Shown: positions 34,222 to 44,224 of the stretch, one piece after another
Position numbering within the stretch: position 1 is the first letter of the stretch
Layout of the letters: each line of letters opens with the position of its first letter
Assembly: GCA_013215145.1 (NCBI GenBank)
Contig: JABSRP010000029.1
Span: 1-64,000 of the forward strand
DNA: 64,000 bases
Reading direction: 5' to 3'
Origin: Pseudobacteriovorax sp.
GTDB lineage: Bacteria > Bdellovibrionota_B > Oligoflexia > Oligoflexales > Oligoflexaceae
Notes under the pieces: generated by a model
Seen by the model: only the letters and a program-made list of their open reading frames with translations
Told to the model about the DNA's origin: nothing
Databases searched by the model: none
Made by a program: the position numbers and the translations under genes

Positions 34222-34994
34222 TCTATCTTAGGAATAGGGAACTCGGCAATCTTTAAAGGGGCTGCGCATAAACCTAAAAAAACCATATCAAGAACCGGCT
34301 CAGTTGAGTAACTCGCTCCTCTAGCCCAACTTGCCATATGATCATCTAGGGTAGTCTGTAACTTTTTTTTAAATGAATCGATGGCAGATAGAGGGATTTT
34401 ACACTGCAGGCTGACATCAAATCCATGCTGATTGCCCTCAGAGAATACGCTCTGCTTCACCTGGGAAAACATTTTATCGTATAAAAAGCTAGATAAGATT
34501 GGTCCCAATACGAGTTGCTCTGATTTGATATGCGTCCGGACTCGATTATTCTCTAAAACCTCAATAAATCCCGCTTTTTCTAGCTCTCTCAAATGATGGT
34601 ACAAGTCCTGGTCGTCCAGATGATATCGCGCTTTTTGTAGGTCTAGCGCTTTGCTGTTATTGGAAATAGCGGCAATAAAAAGGGTAAATAAATAGGGGTA
34701 AGCAATGAAAAAGTTTTGCTCCTCGACGGACAGGAAATGCTTTTGTTTTTCCTCATTCAGAGCCGATTCAGTCAGTGTAAAAATATCGATTCCGGCACTT
34801 TTGCAAAGATGAGAAAGCTTGTGCAAGGAAAAGTCTTTTTTCGCAAATCCTCGTTTGATCGTTTGACTCGAATAACCGCTTTTCGCGGCGAGCTGATCAT
34901 ACGTGATCTTTTTTCTTCTGAGCCAAGCTTTAAACGCCAGAACTATAGCGGCCCCATCCCCAGTTTCGTCCAAAATTGACCTCAAACATCTCAA
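34218..34994 (-). CDS. HTH-type transcriptional regulator (XRE-like N terminus)
   Basis: Residues 20-75 form an XRE-like HTH (ITYDQLAAKSGYSSQTIKRG). A second winged-helix-like part follows (DQDLYHHLRELEKAGFIEVL), then an alpha/beta C-terminal half resembling TIGR02147-type regulators. Found singly next to purE, but opposite in strand, so control of purE is not implied. Ligand unknown. Confidence 0.75.
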   Translation of the reverse strand: MRCLRSILDETGDGAAIVLAFKAWLRRKKITYDQLAAKSGYSSQTIKRGFAKKDFSLHKLSHLCKSAGIDIFTLTESALNEEKQKHFLSVEEQNFFIAYPYLFTLFIAAISNNSKALDLQKARYHLDDQDLYHHLRELEKAGFIEVLENNRVRTHIKSEQLVLGPILSSFLYDKMFSQVKQSVFSEGNQHGFDVSLQCKIPLSAIDSFKKKLQTTLDDHMASWARGASYSTEPVLDMVFLGLCAAPLKIAEFPIPKID

Positions 34995-35397
34995 AAAAGA
35001 TCAAAAATTGATCTTTTAATTATAAATATTGCCATATTTAGATCAAATATGCAACTTTAGGCCCTGAAGAAAGCCGGTATGGCTTAGATATGCACCATAG
35101 GAGAAAGAGATATGAATCGACATGAAAGAAAGAGTAAAGGACGATGCCCGATCGTGAGAAGAGCCAAACAGTATCGAGATGCGCCTAGGGCACCTCCTGT
35201 AATTTGTCTGTTTAATTTGTCTTATGAGACTAAATTCAAGCAATCTTGCAGCGTCTATGCGGTTGGAGACAAGCGATGGGAACCGAGCTCAGTCCCTTCG
35301 AGTCATGACCAAAGCAAACACACAAAAATCGACTTTCATTTTTGTAAACTATGCTATCATGCGAAGCCTAATTTCTACTTTTGAGGGGGTGATGGGG
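34995..35397. other. 403-bp region before the solute-binding protein gene
   Basis: Contains the divergent promoters. A 90-codon plus-strand ORF at 35112-35384 has an AGGAG 8 nt before its ATG, but its sequence (basic, rich in Arg, Pro and Cys) does not look like a folded protein; it may be a leader ORF or chance. The frame of the binding protein is open to 35224 without a ribosome site. Confidence 0.4.
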
Positions 35398-36114
35398 ATG
35401 GTCATCTTAAAAATATTGACCTACGTTTTTATTGGGGGCTTAGGTTCTGTGGGGACGTTTCCGGTCGCTTTCGCATCGGCAAAAAGCAAAGCGGATCTCA
35501 TCACAATATATATTTCTGAAGTACCTCCTTTTGCTTCGGTACATCCAGACTCAGGCCAACCTCAGGGCTATTTCCCAGAGTTATTTCGGGTCGGCCTCAA
35601 AAAAGCAAAGCTCAAAAGTGAATTTAGGGTGGTTCCTTTGCCACGTTATAATAAGTATTTTATGGATGGAGAACTTGATATTGGATTTTGGCCTTGGACG
35701 ATAAGGCTCGATTCACATAAACAGCTGAACTATGTAGGTACGGCTGACTTTGGCTACGTTGGAAAAAAAGACCTTGATCTTAAAAACTCTTACGGCTGTG
35801 CAACTAGCAACACGCCGATTTCTTGGACTAGTCCGAAGCTCATTTATCTCGATAGCTATGATAGGTGCTTCCGAGTGATGGCGAAAGGGAGAGTAGATTA
35901 TGTCTACGGAATTAAGTCAGCGGTCATAAGTAGTCGCGATGCAATGCTACCAGAAAAAGAAAGCGCTAAGTTTCATTTGCATAAATCAGAACGGCTTCAC
36001 CTCTATATACACAATAGGTTTAAAGCCCAGTTCAGTACGATTCGTTCATCTATCGAAGAATTTGATTTGGCGAGTGCGGCGGCCTCCTATGGTCTGCGCT
36101 TTGAAGACCGCTGA
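35398..36114 (+). CDS. periplasmic solute-binding protein, family 3-like
   Basis: The ATG at 35398 is chosen (AGGGGG 8 nt upstream; signal peptide MVILKILTYVFIGGLGSVG). The mature domain matches SBP_bac_3 layout: PPFASVHPDSGQPQGYFPEL, DGELDIGFWPW, YVYGIKSAV. No transporter permease or ATPase gene is adjacent, so it may be a stand-alone sensor or binding protein, as is common in bacteria with many such paralogues. Ligand unknown. Confidence 0.75.
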   Translation: MVILKILTYVFIGGLGSVGTFPVAFASAKSKADLITIYISEVPPFASVHPDSGQPQGYFPELFRVGLKKAKLKSEFRVVPLPRYNKYFMDGELDIGFWPWTIRLDSHKQLNYVGTADFGYVGKKDLDLKNSYGCATSNTPISWTSPKLIYLDSYDRCFRVMAKGRVDYVYGIKSAVISSRDAMLPEKESAKFHLHKSERLHLYIHNRFKAQFSTIRSSIEEFDLASAAASYGLRFEDR

Positions 36115-36154
36115 TTATCGACTCTCAGTCATCTGGAAACATTAACGCAGTAAT

Positions 36155-38686
36155 CTAACACAGCTGAGACCCAGTACCGCTATGAAGAAAATACACCTCA
36201 TCACGGGTCAATGAACTTGGTTTACCTGTAAGTAAGCTACTGATTTGCTCCATAGTGGGAATACGCCTGTGATCTCTTGCTAGGAACAGATAAAACTCTA
36301 ACCCTTCCTCGGTCTGTTTGATTTGCGACACCTCTTCTGCTCCCTCATCCATGTATAACGAAGAGGACTCCGAAAAATTTTCATGAAGAAGGTAATTCAA
36401 ATGACCTGTGGGGACCCCAGCACGAAACATAGGCTTATTGTCGGCTAATAAATAGGCATAATACCCGTCTAGAGGTAAGGCCTGCCACCAGTCTAGAGGG
36501 GCCAGATCCTGCTTGCTTCGACTGATCATTATGCCAAGGTTGGCAAATGCCAAGGGTCTGACTTCGACAAGACTCGCTTTAAAACCTGGCTGTCCACTCA
36601 GAGTATCGACTTCTGGCGAGATAAGTTGATTGCTACCAATGTCTTTGCCAAAGCTATTATTCCAGTGAAAGGGGATAAAGATACTGCCTCGGTTTTGGTG
36701 CGGATCGCTTTGCAGTCTTAGAATAGACTGGCCAAAAGGGTTTTCGATCTTAACCAAAAAGGGGGGCTGGTCGATCTTATGGCGAAGCTGGAGCTCTTCT
36801 ATATCCATTGGATGCATATGGCAGAAAGGTCCGTTGTCGCGATCATATAAGGAGGATGCTCTCGTTGTTCGTGTCATCGTGTGCCAGTGATTGACGAGGC
36901 GTCCCGTGTTTAAGACTAAATTTTGCGACTCATGGGTCTGAATGAATCGGCGGGCTTGGTACGACACCGGAATCATCTTGGCTTTTTGATCTGAGGTAAA
37001 AAAACGGCCATCAGTAAAAAGGCGTTTGCCTTCGCCTTGCTCTTTGTTTGCGACAGGCCATTGTATGGGTTTGAAGTGATCATAAGAAAACTTATCGGAA
37101 TCACAAATCCCAGCTATCTTAAAGCCAACCCTTGAGGAAGAGGATAATTTAGTGAGCTCAGCATGCTCTTGGAAAATCTCTGAAGGGGACGCATAAGAAA
37201 AACCTTCTGCAAAACCCATATCTCTAGCAACAGAACATATCCACTGATAGTCATGCTTAGCTGACCCTGGTGCCGGTAAAAATGCCTTTTGCCTAGCGAT
37301 GACTCGTTCTGAGTTTGTGGTGGTGCCATCTTTTTCTCCCCAAGTTGCGGCAGGCAAGATGACATCGGCGTAACCTAGGGTTTCGCTAGTGACGAAGCTC
37401 TCGCTGACAATCACTAGAGGGCAGGTGGAAAGGGCCTTTTTTACTAGATTTTTATGCGGTAAGCTCACTATCGGGTTCGTCGCCATAATCCAAAGGGCTT
37501 TTATCTTGCCGTCTGCAGCTGCCTGAAACAATTCAACAGCTTTAAGTCCAGGTTTTTGACAGATATGAGGCGATTGCCAGTAACTCTGGAGTTTTTCGCG
37601 ATCCTCCCGGCTGTTAATATCCCAGTGAGCCGCAAGCTGATTGGCCAATCCGCCCACTTCGCGGCCTCCCATAGCATTGAACTGTCCTGTCAGGGAGAAA
37701 GGAGCTGACCCAGGTTTACCGATACGGCCTGTGAATAAGTGAGTATTTATGATGGCGTTAACCTTATCAACACCACTAGTGGATTGGTTGATCCCTTGGG
37801 AAAAGACGGTGACCGTTTTTACCTCTTTTAGAAATTTTCGGTAGAAAGATCGTACTTTGGATTCGTCCACCTTACATAAATCAGCAACAATGGAGACCGT
37901 ATAGGCTGACACCTCATCTATCGTAGCTGCTAAGCCGGAAACATGCTCTGTAGTGAAGTCCTTGTCTTCGGCGTCGTGATCATGCAAGTACTTTAACAGG
38001 CCGTTAAATAAAACGATATCCGTGTCAGGGGCAATGGCCAAATGCAGGTCCGATTGCTGCGCGGTTTTTGTTTCACGGGGATCGATACAAACCACGTAGG
38101 GGCGATCAGGGCGCTGTAGGGCTCTTTGAAACAATACAGGATGGCATTGAGACATATTGCTGCCGGTTATGACCAATAGATTGCAGTGGTCAAAATCCTC
38201 GTAGCATGCGGGGACAAGATCGCCACCAAAGGCCCTTTTGTGACCGACGACAGTGGACGCCATACATAATCTGGAATTGGTATCTATATTTGCTGATCCC
38301 AGGTAGCCCTTCACAAACTTATTGGCAACATAGTAGTCTTCTGTCAGAAGTTGACCGGAAACATAGAGGCCGATACTTTCCGGGCCATGCTCATCGATGA
38401 TGGCCTTGAATTTTTCGGCGACAAATGATGTAGCTGTGCTATCGGAGACCTGTTGGCCTTTAATGCTAGGTTGAAGGATACGATCATCGTGGGAAATCGT
38501 TTGGCCAAGTGTCGAGCCTTTCTGACAAAGTTGACCACGATTGGAGGGATGGTCCTCGTCTCCTTTGGCTTGCCAACTGCCATCCTGTTTTCGGATCATG
38601 TTGATGCCGCAACCAACTCCACAGTAGGCGCAGTTGGTCTTTACCTGTTTGGGCTTGATTCTCAATGCTTCGGAAATTGCAGCCAT
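36155..38686 (-). CDS. nasA: assimilatory nitrate reductase catalytic subunit
   Basis: Molybdopterin bis-MGD enzyme reducing nitrate to nitrite in the cytoplasm. N-terminal [4Fe-4S] motif CAYCGVGCG with the fourth Cys in QLCQKG, then MopB domains (DTNSRLCMAS, NLLVITGSNMSQCHPV, SQGINQSTSGVDKVNA, LNTGRLVNHWHTMTRT) and a C-terminal dinucleotide-binding domain. 843 residues; no BFD-like [2Fe-2S] extension as some NasA have. Its start overlaps nirD by 25 nt. Last gene of the nitrate operon. Confidence 0.93.
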   Translation of the reverse strand: MAAISEALRIKPKQVKTNCAYCGVGCGINMIRKQDGSWQAKGDEDHPSNRGQLCQKGSTLGQTISHDDRILQPSIKGQQVSDSTATSFVAEKFKAIIDEHGPESIGLYVSGQLLTEDYYVANKFVKGYLGSANIDTNSRLCMASTVVGHKRAFGGDLVPACYEDFDHCNLLVITGSNMSQCHPVLFQRALQRPDRPYVVCIDPRETKTAQQSDLHLAIAPDTDIVLFNGLLKYLHDHDAEDKDFTTEHVSGLAATIDEVSAYTVSIVADLCKVDESKVRSFYRKFLKEVKTVTVFSQGINQSTSGVDKVNAIINTHLFTGRIGKPGSAPFSLTGQFNAMGGREVGGLANQLAAHWDINSREDREKLQSYWQSPHICQKPGLKAVELFQAAADGKIKALWIMATNPIVSLPHKNLVKKALSTCPLVIVSESFVTSETLGYADVILPAATWGEKDGTTTNSERVIARQKAFLPAPGSAKHDYQWICSVARDMGFAEGFSYASPSEIFQEHAELTKLSSSSRVGFKIAGICDSDKFSYDHFKPIQWPVANKEQGEGKRLFTDGRFFTSDQKAKMIPVSYQARRFIQTHESQNLVLNTGRLVNHWHTMTRTTRASSLYDRDNGPFCHMHPMDIEELQLRHKIDQPPFLVKIENPFGQSILRLQSDPHQNRGSIFIPFHWNNSFGKDIGSNQLISPEVDTLSGQPGFKASLVEVRPLAFANLGIMISRSKQDLAPLDWWQALPLDGYYAYLLADNKPMFRAGVPTGHLNYLLHENFSESSSLYMDEGAEEVSQIKQTEEGLEFYLFLARDHRRIPTMEQISSLLTGKPSSLTRDEVYFLHSGTGSQLC

Positions 38687-39021
38687 ATCTCATTCTTTAT
38701 AGTTCGGGTTTGATAGCAGCCAACGGTTCCTTTGTCTGGTGCTAGGGGTGAACCTGTAGAAAGATCTATGGTCCAGTCGTGCAGCGGACAACTCACCTGC
38801 GAGCCGTGCATGATGCCATCTGAAAGCGGTCCTCCTCGATGTGGGCACTCGTCATGAATGGCGAACACCTCGTCTTTCCTATTTTTGAATATCGCCACAG
38901 GCATCCCTTGAATCATATACCTTCGGCCTTCGAGAGGGGGTATATCATCCATGTGACAGACTTTTTGCCACTCTACCTCGTCAGGGACGGGTCTGAAGGT
39001 CCTTTGTTCTGCCTCTATCAT
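38662..39021 (-). CDS. nirD: nitrite reductase small subunit (Rieske-type)
   Basis: 119-residue NirD. Rieske [2Fe-2S] ligands are present: Cys-x-His in DECPHRGGPL and Cys-x2-His in SCPLHDW. It works with NirB in NADH-dependent nitrite reduction to ammonium. It overlaps nirB by 4 nt (ATGA) and nasA by 25 nt, indicating tight translational coupling. Confidence 0.93.
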   Translation of the reverse strand: MIEAEQRTFRPVPDEVEWQKVCHMDDIPPLEGRRYMIQGMPVAIFKNRKDEVFAIHDECPHRGGPLSDGIMHGSQVSCPLHDWTIDLSTGSPLAPDKGTVGCYQTRTIKNEIWLQFPKH

Positions 39022-41459
39022 GATTGCACCATCTCCTTAGTTTGCCTCGCCTTTGCTAATTCAGCCCAAGGGTCCACCTGGGATTTCTTTTGAGATATCA
39101 AAAACTCTTGGTAGTAGTGAGCACGAGCGTCCTTATCTTCGACAATGGTATCGATGACTTTTTGCAAGCCGACCCGTTCAACCCAGTGTGCCGTCCGCTC
39201 CAAGTAACGAGCATCCTCACGGTAAAATTGCAATACGGCGGCTACCATCTCTAAAGCATCTTGATCCGTATCAACCTTGGCGATAAATTCACTAACCCTA
39301 ACCTTGGTGCCGCCGTTGCCTCCTATATAAATCTCCCAGCCGCTGTCAACAGCAATGATGCCGATATCCTTGATGGTGGACTCTGCACAGTTACGAGGGC
39401 AGCCAGAAACCGCTAGTTTTACTTTATGAGGGGTGGAGCTTCCCCAGCACATATTTTCGATGGCCACTCCTAGAGATGTTGAATCCTGAGTTCCAAAACG
39501 GCACCATTCCGATCCAACACAGGTTTTGACGGTGCGAACGGCCTTGCCGTAGGCATGACCTGAAACCATTCCTCCCGCACCGAGCTTTTCCCACATTTTT
39601 GGGAGATCTTCTTTTTTGACTCCCAGCAAATCAATGCGTTGACCGCCTGTGACCTTGATTGTAGGGACGTTGAACTCTTCGGCTACATCGGCGAGTAGGC
39701 GCAGATCCTTGGCGCTGGTCAATCCCCCAAACATGCGCGGGACCACGGAGAAGGTACCATCTTTTTGAATATTGGCATGCTGTCGCTCGTTAATGAGCTG
39801 GGAAGCACCATGATTTTGATAGGTTAATGGATTTTGACATAATAAGTAGTAGTTGATGGCGGGACGACATTTGCGACAACCATCCTCATGTTTCCAACCC
39901 AGGTCAGCGAATGCTTGAAAGATACTTTGCGGCCGTTTTTCTAGCAGTGCTTCCTTAACTTCGTCATGAGACATGTCTGTGCAGCCGCAAATGCTCTCTT
40001 TGCTAACAGTAGCAGTTTTACCCGACTGACTGAGTTCGTAGTCAAATATGGCCTTAACCTTTTTCTCACAGCTACCGCAACCAGTAGCTGCTTTACAGCT
40101 TTGCTTGAGTAGAGCGAAATCGGTGAGATTACCAGAGTGAATGGTCTGACAGATAGTGGATTTAGAGACCCCGTTGCAGCCGCAAATCTCTGCATCAGCG
40201 GCGATATTTGCCACTGCGGCTGTCGGATCTTGCTCAGCACTTTGGGTGCCAAAGAGTAATGTTCGCCTTATGTCCTTGATACTTTCCTGGCTTTCCATAA
40301 ATTGGAAAAGCCAGTCGGCAAGTTCAGTGTCACCATAAAGAATAAAACCGATGATGCGATCGTCTCGAATCACGACTTTTTTATAAATCCCTAGTGTCTT
40401 GTCTTGAAGATAAATAACATCATCTGCAGACGTACCAAGGAAATCTCCTGCAGAGCACAGATCGATTCCAGATACCTTGAGTTTTGTGAGATGATCTTTC
40501 TTCTCATAGGCTGTGACACCGCCCTTATGTAGCAGCTTTTGCGTTAGGTTTTCGCATAGCGTTCGGGCCATCTGATAGACGGGTGCTACAAGTCCTACAG
40601 TATGGTTTTGGTATTCAACACATTCACCGATGGCGAAAATACTTGGATCGGAGGTCTCCATCACCCCATTCACCAATATTCCAAGCTTACAATCGAGCCC
40701 AGATTGTTTGCCGATGTCGACTCGGGGTTTGATGCCCGTCGCCAGTACCAATCCATCAATAGATAAGGTATCTCCATCGGTAAATTCCATAAGAAAACGA
40801 TTGTCTTGTTTTGCAATGTTACTTGTCATTTTTCCGAGATAACAAGGGATATCATGGGACTCTAGATGCTCTAAAAGTTGATCGGAAGCAGGTCGATCAA
40901 TCTGCCTTTCCATGAGAACATCGGTGATGTGAATCAAGGCCACGTTGTGACCCCTTTGCTTGAGGCTCCAGGCAGCTTCCAAACCCAGCAAGCCTCCACC
41001 TAACACGGCAAGCATCTGATCTTTTGTGAAGGTTTCATGAACCTTGCGTACATCAGCGAGACTTCTATAAGGAATGATGTGGTCGTGACGGATCCCAGGG
41101 ATAGGAGGAATAAAAACCTCAGCTCCGGTGGCCATAACTAGATAGTCATACGATACCTTTTTGTCGCCTTGGATGACGACAAATTTGTTCTCTCTATCGA
41201 TTGTTTTGACAGGTTCACCAAGAAGCAAATCGATATCTGACTCTTTGTACCAAGAGAGCTGATTTTGAATAATGCCTAGAGGTGATTCCTCACCCTCCAA
41301 AACTTCAGATAGACGAATTCTGTTATAGGGAAGAAAATCTTCTTCGCCGATAAGCGTGATACTAAGAATTTGAGAAAGATCTGATTCTTTGATGGTTTGA
41401 ATGAGTTTATGAGCACCCATTCCTCCACCTATTATGACCAAACGAGTTTTTTGGTTCAT
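39018..41459 (-). CDS. nirB: NAD(P)H-dependent nitrite reductase large subunit
   Basis: Reduces nitrite to ammonium with NADH. Order: FAD/NAD-binding oxidoreductase about 1-400 (VIIGGGMGAHKLIQ, ATGAEVFIPP); two BFD-like [2Fe-2S] segments (CGCNGVSKSTICQTIHSG, CKAATGCGSCEKK, then CGCTDMSHDEV, GCRKCRP); sirohaem/[4Fe-4S] domain with CVGSEWC and SGCPRNC. 813 residues, normal. It needs sirohaem, for which the divergent SUMT gene makes the precursor. Confidence 0.95.
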   Translation of the reverse strand: MNQKTRLVIIGGGMGAHKLIQTIKESDLSQILSITLIGEEDFLPYNRIRLSEVLEGEESPLGIIQNQLSWYKESDIDLLLGEPVKTIDRENKFVVIQGDKKVSYDYLVMATGAEVFIPPIPGIRHDHIIPYRSLADVRKVHETFTKDQMLAVLGGGLLGLEAAWSLKQRGHNVALIHITDVLMERQIDRPASDQLLEHLESHDIPCYLGKMTSNIAKQDNRFLMEFTDGDTLSIDGLVLATGIKPRVDIGKQSGLDCKLGILVNGVMETSDPSIFAIGECVEYQNHTVGLVAPVYQMARTLCENLTQKLLHKGGVTAYEKKDHLTKLKVSGIDLCSAGDFLGTSADDVIYLQDKTLGIYKKVVIRDDRIIGFILYGDTELADWLFQFMESQESIKDIRRTLLFGTQSAEQDPTAAVANIAADAEICGCNGVSKSTICQTIHSGNLTDFALLKQSCKAATGCGSCEKKVKAIFDYELSQSGKTATVSKESICGCTDMSHDEVKEALLEKRPQSIFQAFADLGWKHEDGCRKCRPAINYYLLCQNPLTYQNHGASQLINERQHANIQKDGTFSVVPRMFGGLTSAKDLRLLADVAEEFNVPTIKVTGGQRIDLLGVKKEDLPKMWEKLGAGGMVSGHAYGKAVRTVKTCVGSEWCRFGTQDSTSLGVAIENMCWGSSTPHKVKLAVSGCPRNCAESTIKDIGIIAVDSGWEIYIGGNGGTKVRVSEFIAKVDTDQDALEMVAAVLQFYREDARYLERTAHWVERVGLQKVIDTIVEDKDARAHYYQEFLISQKKSQVDPWAELAKARQTKEMVQS

Positions 41460-41485
41460 TTTCCTAACCTCTATGAAACGTTAAG

Positions 41486-41503
41486 CTAGGGCTTTAGCCC
41501 TAG
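41486..41503. other. small hairpin between narK and nirB
   Basis: A perfect 7-bp palindromic stem CTAGGGC/GCCCTAG with a TTTA loop overlaps the narK stop codon. There is no T tract; it may modulate readthrough or mRNA decay between transporter and enzymes. Confidence 0.4.
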
Positions 41504-42843
41504 GTAAATGCAACATCTTTGGATTCTAAATCGTCGACTTTCAGACTTGAAGTACTTGGAACGTCTTTGAGTTTTATCGCGTAGGCCGCAAAGGAAACTA
41601 TACTGACGACAACACCACAGTAGAACAAAGCATCTGACCAAGTAAGCCCTTCCATTCTGAAGAGATAGCCAGCCATCACCGCTCCTGCGTTTCCTCCTGC
41701 TCCGACGATTCCGGAAACGGCTCCGAGTGCCTTCTTATTGACGAAAGGCACCACGGAGTAGGTAGCACCTTCAGCCATTTGTACGAATAAACTAAAAACA
41801 ATCATAGATGCGATAGCGATAGGGAGAATATCCATCCTCGAGAAGATACATAATGCAATCCCCTCGATAAATAGAACAATTCCTAGCCATTTGACTCGAC
41901 CGTCGAGCCCGAACCTTCCGGCCATCCGATCGCCGATGATGCCTCCCATGGATCTAGCAAAGAGATTCATCAATCCAAATAGTCCTGCGATGAGTCCGGC
42001 TGTCGTGATATCAAGACCAAATTTATCATGGTAATAGATCGCTGCGATATTATTTATAGTGAGTTCGATGCCGAAGCATGCTGCATAGATAAGAAATAAA
42101 ATCCATACGCGAAAGTCCTTACTGGCCTTCCAAAATCCTTCGTACCTTTTTGCCTCATCTTTTTCCCTGAGGTTTTTATCTTGCCAGTAGCCAAGTTTTA
42201 GCTCCTTAAAGTTGCCATTTGGGGTGTCTTGTGTAAGGAAAAAATAAGCGATACCGAAGACAAAGGTGGTGGCTCCTGCAATCACCATAGAAAGCCGCCA
42301 GCCTATGGACTCCCTAAATCCAAGGGCTACAAACCCGCCAAAAACAAGAGGCATAACCATTTGCGTCACACCACCACCAAGGTTCCCCCAACCTGCCGTG
42401 GTTGCGTTTGCTGTCCCTACGACTTTCGGAGAAAACATCACAGAGGTATGATATTGGGTAATGACGAAAGAAGCGCCGATGGCACCGATCAAAAACCGAG
42501 CGATCAAGAATGTGGAATAGGATTCGGCAAGTGAAATCGCCATAACGGGTATGGATCCAAAAATAAGTAGAGCTGAATAGGTTATCCTAGGGCCAAATCG
42601 ATCGCAGAGTGTACCGACAAGAAGTCTGGCAAAAATGGTGAAGAATACTGAAGCAATAACAATATTGCCGATTTGAGTCTTTGTTAGTTGCAGTTCTTCG
42701 CGAACTACCACCATTAAGGGGGCGATACCAAACCATGCAAAAAAGCAAAGAAAGAATGCCATCCAAGTCATGTGAAATGTTCGCATCTGTGGCGAATTGA
42801 AGGAAAAGAGTTTTATCCGGTCCGCTTTGTTAGTGATTTCCAT
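41500..42843 (-). CDS. narK: nitrate/nitrite transporter, MFS NarK/NasA family
   Basis: Twelve-helix MFS protein, 447 residues. Both nitrate-signature glycine motifs are visible (AGWGNLGGGVTQ and GAGGNAGAV), with FFLCFFAWFGIAPLM in helix 1 and ARLLVGTLCDRFGPR after helix 2, as in NNP-family porters. The ATG has AGGAG upstream. First gene of the narK-nirB-nirD-nasA operon, so probably importing nitrate for assimilation. Confidence 0.93.
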   Translation of the reverse strand: MEITNKADRIKLFSFNSPQMRTFHMTWMAFFLCFFAWFGIAPLMVVVREELQLTKTQIGNIVIASVFFTIFARLLVGTLCDRFGPRITYSALLIFGSIPVMAISLAESYSTFLIARFLIGAIGASFVITQYHTSVMFSPKVVGTANATTAGWGNLGGGVTQMVMPLVFGGFVALGFRESIGWRLSMVIAGATTFVFGIAYFFLTQDTPNGNFKELKLGYWQDKNLREKDEAKRYEGFWKASKDFRVWILFLIYAACFGIELTINNIAAIYYHDKFGLDITTAGLIAGLFGLMNLFARSMGGIIGDRMAGRFGLDGRVKWLGIVLFIEGIALCIFSRMDILPIAIASMIVFSLFVQMAEGATYSVVPFVNKKALGAVSGIVGAGGNAGAVMAGYLFRMEGLTWSDALFYCGVVVSIVSFAAYAIKLKDVPSTSSLKVDDLESKDVAFT

Positions 42844-43331
42844 ATTATTCTCCTGAAGGACTAATAGGGAGATTCCAGTCGTTGAAAAATCCAGCTTGGG
42901 TTAACGGTGCCATGACAGAGAAGAAGACTCTGAACTAGGCGTTTTTCAAAATACGGTTGCACGTGAAACCAGTTACTCGAAACTAGCGATATAGTAACGA
43001 CAGATTTTTTGAATAGGAAAGGCGTATTTGCTTTGAGGCATAATTGGAAAACTACATGAGTGTGAGTCCAAACAAGATAGTTTTGTTAAGCAGATTAAGA
43101 ATCATGCATAAAAGTGAAATCAAAAAATCGGGAGTTCGAGTCTATAATATCTTTTGTTTTGCCCGAAAATAGTCAATTGCAAGTCCTCGCTGGGGAAAAT
43201 CTCTAGTTTGGGTATTTTATACAAATTCTCAAAAAAATCTACAGCTTGGATGCTGGTTCCAAATCGTAACTTTCCTCTATCCGGCGGAACTGGTAATCAA
43301 CCTATAGTCCAATATACATGAAGGATTTTCT
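42844..43331. other. 488-bp divergent control region of the nitrate operon and SUMT gene
   Basis: Must hold promoters for both transcription units. A direct repeat-like pair (AAATCCAGCTTGG near 42886, AAATCTACAGCTTGG near 43237) could be a regulator site or chance. I found no convincing sigma-54 (GG-N10-GC) box or NasR-type terminator leader. AT-rich toward the SUMT gene. Confidence 0.45.
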
Positions 43332-44144
43332 ATGAATCACTCTCCTTGTCTTGTGAACTTTGTCGGAGCTGGATCCTGCTCTTTAGAGAACCTGACTCTG
43401 GGTGCCTATCAAGCGATTCAAGATGCTGAGTTGATTCTATATGATAGTCTAATTCATCCTGATATAAAGTCTATTTTCCCAAAAAACAGCCTTACAATAT
43501 TTGTCGGAAAACGCGCTGGAAAACATAGTATTGACCAATCAGAGATTTGCCGACTATTAAAAACCTTCGCTTTGCAAGGTCGCAGCATCGTGCGATTGAA
43601 AGGTGGGGATCCCTTGGTCTTCTCGCGCATAAGTGAGGAGATGGAGGTTTTAGATCAGGTGGGCGTTTCTTACAAAATTTTTCCAGGTGTAAGCTCTATG
43701 TCGGCCATTGCTAGTCAACTTAAGTTTCCCCTGACTAATCGCGATCAAGATCCTGAGTTTCATGTCATGCAAGGTTTTCATTTATCTGAAGACCCAAGAT
43801 ACTGGCAGTTTTTGGCTCATACTGATATGACTATCGTCATATTTATGGGAATGAAACGACGCCAATTGATTGCGAAAAAACTCATAGCCGCTGGAAAAGA
43901 TCCCACGATTCCTTATCTTGTTGCAGTTTCTAATGAAGATGGGGAGGTTAATTGCAGTATGGCTAAGTTGCAAGATATGCTGTCTTTCCATGACAGAGCG
44001 TTGCCCCCTGGGCCCGGTTTAATCTATATTGGGCGTAATCTATCGGCCTTTCATATTCAGAGGCATATGGATTCAAGAAGTAGGGAAACTTATCGCTTAG
44101 AAATGATACAAGGTGGAGGATCGACTCAGGGTCGCCAGCATTAG
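43332..44144 (+). CDS. cobA: uroporphyrinogen-III C-methyltransferase (SUMT)
   Basis: SAM-dependent methyltransferase making precorrin-2, the precursor of sirohaem and cobalamin. Family motifs: VGAGSCSLENLTLGA (usually VGAGPGD), ADAELILYD-like QDAELILYDSL, GKRAGKHS, RLKGGDPLVFSR, FPGVSSM. 270 residues, single domain, so it lacks the CysG dehydrogenase/ferrochelatase part. Divergent from the nitrate operon, whose NirB needs sirohaem. Confidence 0.9.
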   Translation: MNHSPCLVNFVGAGSCSLENLTLGAYQAIQDAELILYDSLIHPDIKSIFPKNSLTIFVGKRAGKHSIDQSEICRLLKTFALQGRSIVRLKGGDPLVFSRISEEMEVLDQVGVSYKIFPGVSSMSAIASQLKFPLTNRDQDPEFHVMQGFHLSEDPRYWQFLAHTDMTIVIFMGMKRRQLIAKKLIAAGKDPTIPYLVAVSNEDGEVNCSMAKLQDMLSFHDRALPPGPGLIYIGRNLSAFHIQRHMDSRSRETYRLEMIQGGGSTQGRQH

Positions 44145-44157
44145 ACTGATGCTAGCT

Positions 44158-44186
44158 AAAAAAAGACTGAGAGTAAAATCTCAGTC
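44158..44186 (-). terminator. intrinsic terminator of the exported-protein gene at 44225-44899
   Basis: On the minus strand a perfect 8-bp stem GACTGAGA/TCTCAGTC with a 6-nt loop, followed by seven T. The cobA stop is 14 nt away on the other strand. Confidence 0.9.
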
Positions 44187-44224
44187 CGAAGATAACAGAA
44201 AACTAATGACCTGAAAGCTTAATG

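Noticed and set aside
35112..35384. 90-codon plus-strand ORF with AGGAG upstream
   Set aside because: The composition is not protein-like and it overlaps the region before the binding-protein gene; kept only as a low-confidence leader ORF.
43120..43150. GGGAGTTCGAGTCT as a tRNA T-arm
   Set aside because: No acceptor, anticodon or D-arm could be folded around it.
42844..43331. Sigma-54 promoter or NasR-type leader for the nitrate operon
   Set aside because: No convincing GG-N10-GC spacing or terminator hairpin was found on either strand.
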